From positions 2,081,501-2,145,500 of the forward strand of contig NZ_CP066308.1 in NCBI RefSeq assembly GCF_016406105.1: DNA of 64,000 bases, written 5' to 3'. Origin of the DNA: Brevibacillus composti. Lineage in GTDB: Bacteria; Bacillota; Bacilli; Brevibacillales; Brevibacillaceae. A program made the position numbers and the translations under genes. Below are positions 33,607 through 42,849 of the stretch, piece by piece (position 1 is the stretch's first letter; each line of letters starts with the position of its first letter). Under the pieces are notes generated by a model, which was not told the origin of the DNA, made no database searches, and worked only from the letters and a program-made list of their open reading frames with translations.

Positions 33607-35124
33607 GTGAAAAAGAGAATACGCAAGCACTTAACCAGTCTGGCCCCTGGACTGGCAGCTAAAGCCTATGACTTATTATCGGATCATAATCGGATATCTG
33701 CCATGATTTTAGAAGAACGTTCTTACACTCTGTCTCTATTGGAAACGTTCATCCTAAGCCTTGTCGACTTTATGGAGACAGGCTCTCGAGAAAGAGCTGT
33801 GGAACAGACCACAGAAATTGCCCGGTTTCGCGCCAAACAGGGAATCCCCCTTGACTGTGTGCTGGAACGAGTGCGCCTGTGTCGCGACACCCTGATTGAA
33901 CAAATCAGGCGGGATGGCCATCGTTTGATTTTTACCGAGGAAGAGCGACTGGAGCTGTACCAGATTCAATTGGACCTGTACGAACTGGTGGATGCCCTGA
34001 TGGATGTGTTTGTTCACATCTTCGAGGAGGAGGAAACACAGCGTAAACAGCTAGAGCTTCAGGATGAATCGACGAAAGAACGCTTTTCCCAGGTAGCCGA
34101 GCAGGAACTGGTGCAGCTCGTGCTCCAATCCACGGATATCGCCGTCTTGATCATTGATCGCCATCTGCGCATCGTCGAAGCCAACTATTCTTTCGCCGAA
34201 CTGCAACAGGTGGATCGCGCGCAAATCATCGGCAAGCACATCGACGAGATATTCCGTCCGCGGGAAAATGAAAGGTTTGTCCAGTGGGTGATCGAACGGG
34301 GACAGTCTGGTCATTATGTGGCGGAGATCAACGGGACGCTGACCACCGTCAGCACCAGTCCGATCTATCACAAGGGCGATTTGTGGGGCGCCATTTCCGT
34401 GATGCGCAATATCACGGACAGCAAACGATATGATGATGAACTGAGCAAGCGGGAGGCACTCGCTGCGGTCGGGCAGCTGGCGGCCGGGATGGCCCATGAA
34501 ATCCGCAATCCGCTGACCTCCATAAAAGGGTTTATCCAATTGTTGAAGGAACAGTCGGAAACCCCTGAGAACAGCTCTTATTTTTCCGTGATTTTGACAG
34601 AAATCGAACGGATCGACGGCCTGCTGAATGATGTTCTGGTCCTGGCACGCTATCGGGACGACAAGATGAATGCCGAGCGCTTCCTGATCATGGACGAGGT
34701 GCTGGGGGTGATCCGTCTGCTGGAGCCGGAATCCAATCGGCGCGGCATCCGGCTCGAATTGAAATGGTCGGGAGAAGAGTGGTACATCTACGGGTATCGG
34801 GCGCGTATTAAACAAGTAGTTCTGAATATTCTCAAGAATGCGATGGAAGCCTTGGCGACAAAAGGCACGATGGTGCGGATCACCGTATACGCATCGATTA
34901 ATCAGGTCGTACTGACCGTAGAGGATGATGGTCCGGGTCTGGAGGAGCAGGTGCTGAAAAATTTGTTCGTTCCGTTCTATACGACCAAGCCGGATGGGAC
35001 GGGCCTCGGCCTGTCGACGACGCAAAGAATCATCCTCGACCACGGCGGAGAGATCTTTGCGGAAAACTCCTCGCAACTCGGGGGAGCGCGCTTTGAAGTC
35101 AGGCTGCCGATTTCCCAGGCGTGA
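33607..35124 (+). CDS. PAS-containing sensor histidine kinase
   Basis: 505 residues, cytosolic (no membrane helix). An N-terminal helical domain (about 1-130) resembles the RsbRD/PucR-associated helical bundle. A PAS domain (about 175-275) contains DIAVLIIDRHLRIVEANYSF. His297 in AAGMAHEIRNPLTS is the phosphoacceptor, and the ATPase has NILKNAMEA, DDGPGL and GTGLGLSTT. The GTG start has AAGGAG ten bases upstream; an ATG nine codons earlier has none. No response regulator follows, so it is an orphan kinase. In spore formers such PAS kinases often feed the Spo0 phosphorelay, which is possible here. Confidence 0.9.
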   Translation: MKKRIRKHLTSLAPGLAAKAYDLLSDHNRISAMILEERSYTLSLLETFILSLVDFMETGSRERAVEQTTEIARFRAKQGIPLDCVLERVRLCRDTLIEQIRRDGHRLIFTEEERLELYQIQLDLYELVDALMDVFVHIFEEEETQRKQLELQDESTKERFSQVAEQELVQLVLQSTDIAVLIIDRHLRIVEANYSFAELQQVDRAQIIGKHIDEIFRPRENERFVQWVIERGQSGHYVAEINGTLTTVSTSPIYHKGDLWGAISVMRNITDSKRYDDELSKREALAAVGQLAAGMAHEIRNPLTSIKGFIQLLKEQSETPENSSYFSVILTEIERIDGLLNDVLVLARYRDDKMNAERFLIMDEVLGVIRLLEPESNRRGIRLELKWSGEEWYIYGYRARIKQVVLNILKNAMEALATKGTMVRITVYASINQVVLTVEDDGPGLEEQVLKNLFVPFYTTKPDGTGLGLSTTQRIILDHGGEIFAENSSQLGGARFEVRLPISQA

Positions 35125-35316
35125 GCACACTTTCTCAGGAAATGCGGGTAAAACCGAATCGGGATGCACCGGATTGGAAATGGACTGCGCCAATAGATTA
35201 CATAACAATTATTATGTAAACAAAATGGTAACGTTTTTAGACAAAGTGCCCGATTCGCTTTTGACGGGCGGGAAGTTTCGGTACAATAGAAGTACCATTA
35301 CCCCTCGGAGGTATCT

Positions 35317-36027
35317 ATGAGTGGAAATCTATCCGTATTTCTAGCCTTTGGCGCGGGTTTTTTATCGTTTATTTCCCCCTGTTGTCTGCCCCTGTATCCG
35401 TCATTTGTCTCTTACATTACCGGGATTACGATGGATGAGATCAAAAAGGGCAGAGCCGTTTTCCAGCGGCAGGCACTGCTTCACACGCTGTTTTTTATCC
35501 TCGGGTTTTCTATCGTTTTCATCGCGCTCGGACTCTCAACCTCCTGGCTGGGTTCGCTTTTTGCATCCCAAAAGGATTTGATCCGCCAGTTGGGGGGCAT
35601 ATTACTAGTGATCATCGGTCTGGTAATGCTGCAGGTATTTAAGATGGACTGGATGATGAAGACGTGGAAAATCGATTTGAAATCACGGCCATTGGGGTAT
35701 ACAGGCTCAACACTGGTAGGCATCACCTATGCAGCCGGCTGGACTCCTTGCGTAGGGCCGATTTTATCCGGCATTATTATTCTCGGCGTCAACGATCCGG
35801 GAAGAGCGCTTACCTACACACTCGCCTATACCGCCGGCTTTGCCATTCCCTTCTTCGTCATGACCTTTTTTATCAGCAAAGTCAAAGCGATCATGAAATA
35901 CTCTGACAAGCTGATGAAGCTGGGCGGTGCTCTGATGATCCTGTTTGGCGTCTTGCTCTACACCGACAAGATGACAGACATCACCCAGGTCCTGATCAGA
36001 ATGTACGGCGGCTTTACCGGATTCTAA
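35317..36027 (+). CDS. ccdA: Cytochrome c biogenesis protein CcdA
   Basis: Membrane thiol-disulfide transporter, 236 residues and six helices, which moves reducing power from cytosolic thioredoxin to extracytoplasmic thiol proteins. The paired cysteines are in SPCCLPLYPSF (first helix) and GWTPCVGPILSG (fourth helix). CTCGGAGGT lies before the ATG. It is 14 bases upstream of a ResA-like protein, its natural electron acceptor. Confidence 0.93.
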   Translation: MSGNLSVFLAFGAGFLSFISPCCLPLYPSFVSYITGITMDEIKKGRAVFQRQALLHTLFFILGFSIVFIALGLSTSWLGSLFASQKDLIRQLGGILLVIIGLVMLQVFKMDWMMKTWKIDLKSRPLGYTGSTLVGITYAAGWTPCVGPILSGIIILGVNDPGRALTYTLAYTAGFAIPFFVMTFFISKVKAIMKYSDKLMKLGGALMILFGVLLYTDKMTDITQVLIRMYGGFTGF

Positions 36028-36041
36028 GACGAGGTGAGCCC

Positions 36042-36581
36042 ATGAACAGATTTGTCGTCGCCGTCCTAGTCATCATCCTCGCAGGAGCCGCGATCTGGCA
36101 GCCGTCCCAGGAGACGCGTGCCGTCGTGGCGGAGCAAAAGCCGGAGGTTGGCTTCGAAGCTCCTCATTTCTCGCTTAAAGGATTGGATCAGCAAACCTAT
36201 GAAGTAAGCGGCAAGCGGGGGAAGCCGCTGCTCATCAATTTTTGGGCATCCTGGTGCGGTCCTTGTAAAATGGAAGCGCCAGACCTTCGCAAGCTGCATG
36301 AAAAGTACGGGCTGCAAATCGACTTCTATGGCATCAACGTCACCAGCAGCGACAGCCCGGAGAGTGCCGCGGCATTTGTCAAGCAGTACGAGCTGACTTT
36401 TCCCATTCCCATGGACCTGACCGGACAGGTAGCGAGTCGCTATTGGGTTCAGGCATTCCCCACCACCTACCTCGTAGATAAACAGGGTATCGTGCGGAAG
36501 AAGATCATCGGAATGGTCGACGCGAAGTATCTGGAAGCCGAACTGAAAAAATTGCTGGAAGACAAAGGACCGCTGCGGTAG
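36042..36581 (+). CDS. ResA-like membrane-anchored thiol-disulfide oxidoreductase
   Basis: 179 residues. Residues 4-22 form an uncleaved signal anchor. The thioredoxin domain carries the active site WASWCGPCKMEAP and the cis-proline region QAFPTTYLVDKQG. Works outside the membrane reducing apocytochrome c or other exported proteins, re-reduced by the CcdA encoded just before it. GAGGTGAG site. A long hairpin terminator follows. Confidence 0.92.
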   Translation: MNRFVVAVLVIILAGAAIWQPSQETRAVVAEQKPEVGFEAPHFSLKGLDQQTYEVSGKRGKPLLINFWASWCGPCKMEAPDLRKLHEKYGLQIDFYGINVTSSDSPESAAAFVKQYELTFPIPMDLTGQVASRYWVQAFPTTYLVDKQGIVRKKIIGMVDAKYLEAELKKLLEDKGPLR

Positions 36582-36632
36582 AGAATACGGTTTTGTTACG
36601 GAGTACAAAATTGATTTCGGTATCTAAGTGGA

Positions 36633-36681
36633 AATTAAAAGTGGTAGTCAGGAATAAAACACCTGGCTACCACTTTTAATT
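36633..36681. terminator. Long bidirectional terminator hairpin
   Basis: A stem of about 20 pairs (TTAAAAGTGGTAG-CAGG against CCTGGCTACCACTTTTAA, one G-T pair) with a nine-base loop and A/T flanks on both sides. It separates the convergent resA-like and capA-like genes and would stop both. Confidence 0.85.
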
Positions 36682-36726
36682 AAAAAGAACTGTCAGTATT
36701 TTCATTCGTTACCGATCTACGGCGAG

Positions 36727-37890
36727 TCAGTCGCGCTCGCTTGGAACAGATGTGACGCGGCCGTCCGGCAGGATGCGCACGTCTTTGGACAGCGATTCGA
36801 TCCGTTTGATCAGGTTCTGCCCGTTTTCCTCATCCATGGGAACCGCCTGGCCCAACTCCGCGTGATGGGGGAGCATCCTGAGCTGGCAGTCGCCGTCCTT
36901 GGTGCAGGAGGCCTGCAGGATCATCGTTTCCCACGTCTTCGGCTCATGGGAGCGGGTAAAGATAAAGTTCCCGAGGCTGTAGGCAATCCATTTATTCCGG
37001 TAGGCTTCAAACCCTTGCAGGACATGGGGATGGCCGCCAACCACGAGATCGGCGCCGGCCTCGATGTAGGATCGGGACAGCTCGATCTGATGATCGACCG
37101 GGTAATCTTCCCGCTCTTTGCCCCAATGGACCACGACGATGATCAGATCGGCTTGATTGCGAGCGCGCTTGATCGCGTCCACAGCTTTGCTCGGGTCGTA
37201 GGAGGCGGCGATGCCCGGCTTGTTATTGCCTGCATACCAGCTCACCTCCGGGACCACCCGGCTAAAGCCGAAAAATGCCAGGCGGATCCCGTTGCGCTCG
37301 ACGTAGACGGGCGCATAGGCCTGCTCGGCATCGCGCCCGGCACCCATATAGCGAAGCTCATGTTCATCCAGGATGCGGAATGTGTCCAAAAGTCCGCTTT
37401 CTCCGTGATCCATGCTGTGATTGTTGGCCAGATTGACCAGATCGATTCCTGCGCGCTTCATCGCGGGCGCCACTTCCGGAGCCGCCTTGAAGACGTACTG
37501 CTTATTGGCGGCAGTTTTCCCGTTTTCGGTGATGGGCGTCTCCAGATTGGCGATCGTGTAATCATCCTGTTGAAACAGTCGGTATACATGGGCATACGGG
37601 AAGTCGAAGCCATTTTCCATGAGTCTTGCCTCGACGTGGCCGGAGAAGATCATGTCTCCGACAAAGGAGAGATGGACCACGGATGGCGGGGTGATGGCAG
37701 CATCCGGCTCTTGCTGGACGGGTTGGTTGGGTGGCTTGGCTTCGTTGCTCCAGATGCCTTTTCCCATGATATAGAGGAGACAGGCAGCGAGCACGGCAAG
37801 GGTAAAAACGATGGTGGACAACAGCAACGTCAACAATTTCCGGGTTCGACGCCGCTTGGCTCTTAGACGTTCTGTTCTAGTCGAATACAT
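36727..37890 (-). CDS. CapA/PgsA family metallophosphatase-like membrane protein
   Basis: 387 residues with one N-terminal membrane helix (about 17-40) after an Arg/Lys-rich start, and an outward-facing domain of the CapA type. Metal-binding motifs: SFVGDMIFSGHVE, NLETPIT, NLANNHSMDHG, VVHWGKE and GGHPHVLQGFE. In B. subtilis PgsA belongs to the poly-gamma-glutamate synthase complex, but no pgsB or pgsC is adjacent, so this is a lone member of the wider family with unknown substrate. Confidence 0.9.
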   Translation of the reverse strand: MYSTRTERLRAKRRRTRKLLTLLLSTIVFTLAVLAACLLYIMGKGIWSNEAKPPNQPVQQEPDAAITPPSVVHLSFVGDMIFSGHVEARLMENGFDFPYAHVYRLFQQDDYTIANLETPITENGKTAANKQYVFKAAPEVAPAMKRAGIDLVNLANNHSMDHGESGLLDTFRILDEHELRYMGAGRDAEQAYAPVYVERNGIRLAFFGFSRVVPEVSWYAGNNKPGIAASYDPSKAVDAIKRARNQADLIIVVVHWGKEREDYPVDHQIELSRSYIEAGADLVVGGHPHVLQGFEAYRNKWIAYSLGNFIFTRSHEPKTWETMILQASCTKDGDCQLRMLPHHAELGQAVPMDEENGQNLIKRIESLSKDVRILPDGRVTSVPSERD

Positions 37891-38042
37891 GGCTCTCCCT
37901 CATTGATTTCCACTGCCATAGCGGAGCAGCTCTCTTCAAAACATACAGATAATTATAGCATGGAGAAAATGGAAAAACGAATATGCGAAACGTCCTGGCC
38001 CAATTTGCGGAGAGATGGTCGTTTTGTGCCGCTGCCTACGGA

Positions 38043-38068
38043 CATATCCCCCTCACCTACATATGATA
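38043..38068 (+). promoter_or_regulatory. Possible mother-cell sigma (E/K) promoter
   Basis: CATATGATA fits the -10 of sigma E/K promoters, and an ATAT motif lies about 13 bases upstream in the -35 position of sigma E. It is 30 bases before the start of the small cysteine protein gene. Match by eye only. Confidence 0.35.
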
Positions 38069-38098
38069 TTCCGACATTCAGGCAGAGGGGGGATCGAA

Positions 38099-38305
38099 GT
38101 GTCCAAGCCAAAAAAAGGGAGATTGAAGAAAGAGTCCAAGCAGCACCCTCATCAGGTCAATCTAAAAATCGTCACGTCGGGGACGTGCTTGGTATGCAAG
38201 CAGCCTTGTTCGAGGGGAATGGAGTACGTGGAGAAAATGGCCCAGCCTGGGGCGATTGGCTTTGGCGTGCCCTGCATATTGACCAAACCCCGCAGCGAAC
38301 GATAA
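38099..38305 (+). CDS. Small basic cysteine-containing protein
   Basis: 68 residues from GTG with an AGGGGGG site; the frame opens further upstream but without a site. A Lys-rich N-terminus is followed by CLVCKQPCSRG and a later GVPCILTK. Four cysteines spaced C-x2-C-x3-C-x25-C could hold a zinc ion. No family recognised. A possible sporulation promoter lies upstream. Confidence 0.65.
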   Translation: MSKPKKGRLKKESKQHPHQVNLKIVTSGTCLVCKQPCSRGMEYVEKMAQPGAIGFGVPCILTKPRSER

Positions 38306-38412
38306 ACGGCGGCTCTCCGGCTGCTTTCCAGCTGCTTGCCAGCCATCGCCAGCCACTCGGTCCCGCACCAGACTTACGATGGATATACATGGATTGAATG
38401 ATCCCTAACACA

Positions 38413-38449
38413 ACAAGGCACATCCAGAGATGGATATGCCTTGTTTTTG
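38413..38449 (+). terminator. Rho-independent terminator
   Basis: ACAAGGCA-ATCC pairs with GGAT-TGCCTTGT over a short loop, then TTTTTGT. Likely ends the small cysteine protein transcript. Confidence 0.7.
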
Positions 38450-38535
38450 TGCAAACGCCGATCTCCACGCATCTGGCAAGGGGGACAGTGCTATATTATA
38501 CTAGGTACATACATCAAAAAGGGAGATGTCCGTCC

Positions 38536-38730
38536 ATGAGACCACTCGCCATTTCTCCGGAGACGGCTGTCAAGCTGGCAGAAGCGCTGCAGGTTCCGCT
38601 TGAGCGGCTGATGCACATGCCGCAGCATATCCTGCTGCAAAAAATGATGGAGCTGGCCCAGGCCGAATCGGCAAGCAAGCAGGAGAAGGAAAGCCAGCCT
38701 AGCCAAGATGGGCAGGATGCAGGGGAGTAA
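38536..38730 (+). CDS. YycC-like small protein
   Basis: 64 residues. The core RPLAISPETAVKLAEALQVPLERLMHMPQHILLQK matches what I remember of Bacillus YycC, a short conserved protein of unknown role; the C-terminal Gln/Ser/Glu tail is longer than usual. The ATG follows AAGGGAGA; upstream codons in frame contain the previous gene's terminator. Own promoter likely (TATACT about 30 bases upstream). Confidence 0.75.
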   Translation: MRPLAISPETAVKLAEALQVPLERLMHMPQHILLQKMMELAQAESASKQEKESQPSQDGQDAGE

Positions 38731-38850
38731 CGATGGCCCCTACCGCCCGAGCATGCGGTGCGAAAGTGCCGACATTCGCCGCTGCAAAAAGGATTTTCAG
38801 AGGGCAGTGGTGAATCAAACGATCAAAACCTATCCAGTGGAGGGAAGAAA

Positions 38851-39417
38851 ATGTCTGCAAATGTAGCGGAAAAATTTCGAAAAGGCGTAAAGCCGCAAGA
38901 TTTTATCCAGGGAATGACGAAGAACCAGGAGGCTTTTCAGGACTGGTATCAAAAGTTCTCCTGGGAGAGCGAGGAAGATCGCCAGTTTTTTGCGTCGCTG
39001 CGCCACCGCGACGATCTGCGCTGCTTGATTTTGGCGGCAGATTGGTGCGGAGATGTCGTGCGCAATGTGCCTGTCGTTCTCCGCGCGTTGGAAGAGACGG
39101 AGATGCCTGTCGAGATCATGATCATGGAAGAGCATCTGGATTTGATGGATCAATTCCTCACCATGGGCGGCCGCGCCATCCCCGTCGTCATTTTCGCGGA
39201 TACAGGCGGCCATGTATTGGCCAAGTGGGGCCCGCGTCCCAAGCACGTCCAGGCAGTCATGACGGCTTTCAAAGAGCAGAATCCGGATCGCACTGCACCG
39301 GACTATGAAGAAAAAATCAAGGTAGCGCGGGCAGAGATGCTGGCTCAGTACGGAGAAGGCACCGGCTATCAGCAGGTGATTGTCAAGGAGCTGCGCGAGG
39401 TGCTGTCCTCGATCTGA
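38851..39417 (+). CDS. Thioredoxin-family protein, single-cysteine active site
   Basis: 188 residues, cytosolic. Thioredoxin-like fold with LILAADWCGDVVRNVPVV in place of the usual WCxxC and IPVVIFADTGG as the cis-proline strand. Only the first active-site cysteine remains, as in the thioredoxin_9 type proteins of Bacillus. Role unknown; probably a thiol-binding or monothiol redox protein. GGAGGG site. Confidence 0.82.
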   Translation: MSANVAEKFRKGVKPQDFIQGMTKNQEAFQDWYQKFSWESEEDRQFFASLRHRDDLRCLILAADWCGDVVRNVPVVLRALEETEMPVEIMIMEEHLDLMDQFLTMGGRAIPVVIFADTGGHVLAKWGPRPKHVQAVMTAFKEQNPDRTAPDYEEKIKVARAEMLAQYGEGTGYQQVIVKELREVLSSI

Positions 39418-39462
39418 TGCATGACCTGTGTCAGCCAGTCGTCGAAAAAGGAATGAGACTCT

Positions 39463-39780
39463 TTGCATTACTACGGAAATGAAACCATCATGTCATTGGA
39501 GCAAGTGCTTCGCTTGCGTCCGAATGAAGTAAGAATCCTCGAATGGGTGCGCAGCTACGAATTCCTGGAGAACCAGTACGGATTGGACGATGCCGTTCCG
39601 TATTTTTTGGAGATCCGGTGTGAGGGGGATGGAGTGCGCATTCGGCGAAACAAGATCACCGATTTCCCCGACTACCAGTGCGAAGAAGAGCTGGTATTCC
39701 CGGATGTCGTGCGCGCCCTTCCTGTCTTTCATCAGTGGGCGGAGAAGATTTTGCATCAGCTGGAGAGCAGTGAAAAATGA
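39463..39780 (+). CDS. Uncharacterised small protein
   Basis: 105 residues if it starts at TTG (AAAGGA ten bases upstream) or 96 from an internal ATG with a poorer site. Acidic and mixed alpha/beta, with FLEIRCEGDGVRIRRNKITDFPDY as the clearest strand-turn-strand. No motif recognised. Last protein gene before the tRNA. Confidence 0.6.
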   Translation: MHYYGNETIMSLEQVLRLRPNEVRILEWVRSYEFLENQYGLDDAVPYFLEIRCEGDGVRIRRNKITDFPDYQCEEELVFPDVVRALPVFHQWAEKILHQLESSEK

Positions 39781-39804
39781 TTGTTATCCGGCTGACATGA
39801 CGTA

Positions 39805-39834
39805 TTGACAAGAGATTTTTTTCTGTGATAGATT
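39805..39834 (+). promoter_or_regulatory. Sigma-A promoter of tRNA-Gly
   Basis: Perfect TTGACA, an 18-base spacer and TAGATT. Between it and the tRNA, AAGCGCC (39839-39845) and GGCGCTT (39874-39880) could fold the 5' leader into a stem that brings the mature end close. Confidence 0.7.
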
Positions 39835-39882
39835 AAAAAAGCGCCGATCGGTTTTTCTGTGGAAGGGCGGACAGGCGCTTAT

Positions 39883-39956
39883 GCGGGTGTAGTTCAATGG
39901 TAGAACTCTAGCTTCCCAAGCTAGCGGCGTGGGTTCGATTCCCATCACCCGCTCCA
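39883..39956 (+). tRNA. tRNA-Gly, anticodon CCC
   Basis: 74 bases including an encoded CCA. The acceptor arm GCGGGTG pairs with CACCCGC, the anticodon stem CTAGC/GCTAG holds the loop TTCCCAA (anticodon CCC, reading GGG), and the T arm contains GGTTCGATTCC. An isolated tRNA with its own promoter and terminator. Confidence 0.97.
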
Positions 39957-39972
39957 TATTTCTAGACCGTAG

Positions 39973-40003
39973 AAACCTTGAGAAATCAAGGTTTTTTCTT
40001 TTT
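39973..40003 (+). terminator. Terminator of tRNA-Gly
   Basis: AAACCTTGA and TCAAGGTTT form a nine-base stem with a GAAA tetraloop, then TTTTCTTTTT. The group II intron begins a few bases later. Confidence 0.85.
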
Positions 40004-40005
40004 GC

Positions 40006-41952
40006 GTGCCCAGCAAGCCGTTAATTGCTAGTTGGTGAAAGTCCAACCGAGGTAAGAGCCAAGTCGCCTCGTAGCTGACAGGCAACTGGTGGAGTGATCC
40101 TAAGGTTGAAGCCCTGTGACAAAGTAACCCGAAAGGGTGCAAGCAAATCAGCAGACCGTAACATAAAGTGAATCCTGCCGCCTCGTTAAGAAAGACCATT
40201 GTAAGATGGACAAGGAGGAGCCGAGCCTGGGGGAAGTGGGCGAAGGCCACGGAAGGTGTGTAGAACTTGGATCGCAGCACTCAAGAACCTCTCGGGGTAA
40301 GGGGAACGGTATGCTGAGAAAGTAAGGAACGGAACTGGGGAGACCCTACTTTGCACACTCCGTCGGAGTGTAAAGCGGAAACCTATAACCGTAAGGGAAG
40401 TGGTGGACGGCAGAGAGGGAGTCGGAGGGGCTCATAGTACCAGAGAAGTGGAGACAACAAAACTCCATGGAGGAAAGGAGCCCTGCTTTGTTCACGGGTT
40501 GAAAGGAGGTAAGAGTGAGTGAATGCAAGTAAACTTGCTAACTACACCGATGCAAAAGCTCGACAACTTTGGACAACCCTATATCTTTGTGCCAAGGAAA
40601 ATCCAAAACGGCGATTTCATGCTCTGTATGACAAGGTGTATCGTCCTGACATCCTCGCCGAAGCATGGCGCAGAGTGCGTGCCAACAAAGGAAGCGGCGG
40701 AGTGGACGGACAGACAATCGAAAGAATTGTACATGAATACGGAGAGAGTAAATTCCTCAATGAAATCTACCTCGACCTAAAGAGAAAACGGTACCATCCG
40801 GCACCAGTTCGACGCACGTACATTCCAAAAGCGGATGGGAAGCAAAGACCGCTTGGCATCCCGACGATACGAGATCGAGTTGTCCAAATGGCAACCAAAA
40901 TGGTCATTGAGCCAATTTTCGAGGCGGACTTTAAAGATTGCTCATATGGATTCCGACCGAAACGAAATGCCCACCAGGCGATTGCACAAATCAGAAAAGC
41001 GAGCAAACAGGCATATTGGGTAGTTGATGTAGACATCAAGGGGTACTTTGACAACATCAATCAGGAGAAGCTGATGAAACTGGTTGAGCAAAGGATTTCG
41101 GACCGCAGAGTACTAAAACTGATTCGAAAATGGCTGCAAGCAGGTGTCATGGAAGGTGTACAGTTCCATGAAACGGATTGGGGAACTCCGCAAGGAGGAG
41201 TAATTTCGCCGCTGCTTGCGAACATTTACCTCAACTACATGGATACAATCTGGGAGAAACAATTTTCTCATCTTGGCAAATTAGTTCGATACGCCGATGA
41301 TTTCGTGGTCATGTGCAAGACGAAAAAGGATGCCTTGGAAAGCATTCAGGTTATAAAGGCCATTATGAGCAAACTTGACCTGACTCTTAGCAAGGAAAAG
41401 TCTCGATTGATCAATATCTGGGACAACACCGCAGGCTTTGACTTCCTCGGTTTTCATCATCGAAAATTTCCCGTTCTCATTAAAGGTGGAAAAAGGATAT
41501 ATGTCATGTCACATATTCCAAGCAAGAAAGCAATGAAAGAAATGAGACGGAAAATTAAGATGTACACCGAACCGCGCAGCAAGTTGTACTGGCCGCTGCA
41601 TGAGGTGGTACAAGGGCTTAATCGAAAGCTTAAGGGATTCAAGAACTACTATTCAATTTCAACTATAGCAGCAAGATGGTTAAACAAAATTGATTGGTAT
41701 GTAATAGAAAGGCTGACGCTATTCGTTAACAAGAAAAGGAATGTGCGAAACAAGCATTCCAGGGTCGGGGAGGTAATGAAAGCCACACGGGGATCATTGG
41801 TGAAACTTGCCGGAGAGGACTACCGAATGCCAAAGAAAGAAGAGCATCGGAAAGCCGTATGAGGGAAAACCTCACGTACGGTTTGATGAGGGGGAGCTGA
41901 AATGAGTAAGGCGACCATATGGTCGCCCAAAAGTTTCAGTTTTCTACTCTAC
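40006..41952 (+). mobile_element. Group II intron with intact reverse transcriptase, after tRNA-Gly
   Basis: Begins with GTGCC (group II 5' consensus GTGYG) just past the tRNA terminator's T-run. A structured 500-base 5' part with domain I features such as GGTGAAAGTCC precedes the reverse transcriptase. Domain V is recognisable near 41850-41885 (AGCCGTATGAGGGAAAAC then CACGTACGG). A domain VI stem follows, with the end placed at CTACTCTAC by the usual AY ending. Both borders are estimates to within a few bases. Encoded protein and domain V differ from the second intron, so they are separate arrivals. Confidence 0.85.
40519..41862 (+). CDS. ltrA: Group II intron reverse transcriptase/maturase
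   Basis: 447 residues. Reverse transcriptase blocks are intact ([41 protein letters not shown] and the catalytic [10 protein letters not shown]), followed by the maturase region ([21 protein letters not shown]). It ends in a short basic tail with no HNH endonuclease, so mobility would rely on nicked or single-stranded target DNA. GTG start with AAGGAGG nine bases upstream. No frameshift is seen, so the intron could be active. Confidence 0.93.
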   Translation: MNASKLANYTDAKARQLWTTLYLCAKENPKRRFHALYDKVYRPDILAEAWRRVRANKGSGGVDGQTIERIVHEYGESKFLNEIYLDLKRKRYHPAPVRRTYIPKADGKQRPLGIPTIRDRVVQMATKMVIEPIFEADFKDCSYGFRPKRNAHQAIAQIRKASKQAYWVVDVDIKGYFDNINQEKLMKLVEQRISDRRVLKLIRKWLQAGVMEGVQFHETDWGTPQGGVISPLLANIYLNYMDTIWEKQFSHLGKLVRYADDFVVMCKTKKDALESIQVIKAIMSKLDLTLSKEKSRLINIWDNTAGFDFLGFHHRKFPVLIKGGKRIYVMSHIPSKKAMKEMRRKIKMYTEPRSKLYWPLHEVVQGLNRKLKGFKNYYSISTIAARWLNKIDWYVIERLTLFVNKKRNVRNKHSRVGEVMKATRGSLVKLAGEDYRMPKKEEHRKAV

Positions 41953-42040
41953 TTCTGCAGGATAATAGGGGGGAGAGTCGAGATAGTCACGTTTTCATTT
42001 TATCTCTGTATCGGATAAGATGAGGATAGGAGGGATAACG

Positions 42041-42721
42041 ATGTGCGGACGTTTTACGATCATCACCGACCCGGTGAAAATGATGGAGCGCTTTATTCTC
42101 GATGAGATAGCATTTCACCTCGAGCCACGATACAACGTTGCCCCCGGCCAGATGATTCCCGCCATTATAGCGGATAAAGGAAAGCGGCGGATTGGCAAAC
42201 TAAAATGGGGTCTCGTTCCATCTTGGGCATCAGACGAGAAGATCGGCTATAAGATGATAAACGCGAGGGCGGAGACATTGACCGAGAAGCCAGCCTTCCG
42301 GAATCTATTTGCCCGCAAACGATGCATGATTCCGGCTGACAGCTTTTATGAATGGCGGCAAACGCAGAAGGGTAAGCAACCGATGCGCATCATGATGAAA
42401 AGCGAGGGGCTGTTTGCTTTTGCTGGCCTGTATGATACGTGGACGAGGCCGGACGGTCAAAAGCTGCACACATGCACGATTATCACCACTCGACCCAATG
42501 AGGTCGTAAGAGACATACACGATCGGATGCCGGTTATTTTGCGCGGACCGGAGGATGAAGCGATCTGGCTGGACCGCGATACCTTTGACGCTGAGCTGCT
42601 GCAATCCCTGCTCGTTCCTTATGATGCGGAACAGATGAGGGCATATCCGGTATCGGCGATGGTGGGTAGCCCTAAGAACGATGTCCCGGAGTGCATTGAG
42701 GAAATTTCAGATCCCGCTTAG
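42041..42721 (+). CDS. SOS response-associated peptidase family protein (SRAP, YedK/HMCES-like)
   Basis: 226 residues. After removal of Met1 the second residue Cys (CGRFTI) forms a covalent link with abasic sites in single-stranded DNA, protecting them. Other conserved residues are present: NVAPGQMIPA, NARAETLTEKPAF, CMIPADSFYEW and the His in VVRDIHDRMPVIL. The ATG with AGGAGGG gives the required Met-Cys start; an upstream in-frame ATG would abolish activity. Single gene with its own terminator. Confidence 0.93.
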   Translation: MCGRFTIITDPVKMMERFILDEIAFHLEPRYNVAPGQMIPAIIADKGKRRIGKLKWGLVPSWASDEKIGYKMINARAETLTEKPAFRNLFARKRCMIPADSFYEWRQTQKGKQPMRIMMKSEGLFAFAGLYDTWTRPDGQKLHTCTIITTRPNEVVRDIHDRMPVILRGPEDEAIWLDRDTFDAELLQSLLVPYDAEQMRAYPVSAMVGSPKNDVPECIEEISDPA

Positions 42722-42769
42722 GTGAAAGAGGTGACTGGCAAGTGGGTAATAACCAATCCTCTCTATAAA

Positions 42770-42804
42770 AAAGCCTTGATAATGGAGGCTATTTTTCTTT
42801 TTTT
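42770..42804 (+). terminator. Rho-independent terminator of the SRAP gene
   Basis: A-rich sequence, AGCCT and AGGCT stem over nine bases, then TTTTTCTTTTTTT. Confidence 0.7.
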
Positions 42805-42849
42805 GAGCTCCTCCAGCGTCAAGAAGGAGTGTCACAGCAGTAAAAGCGA

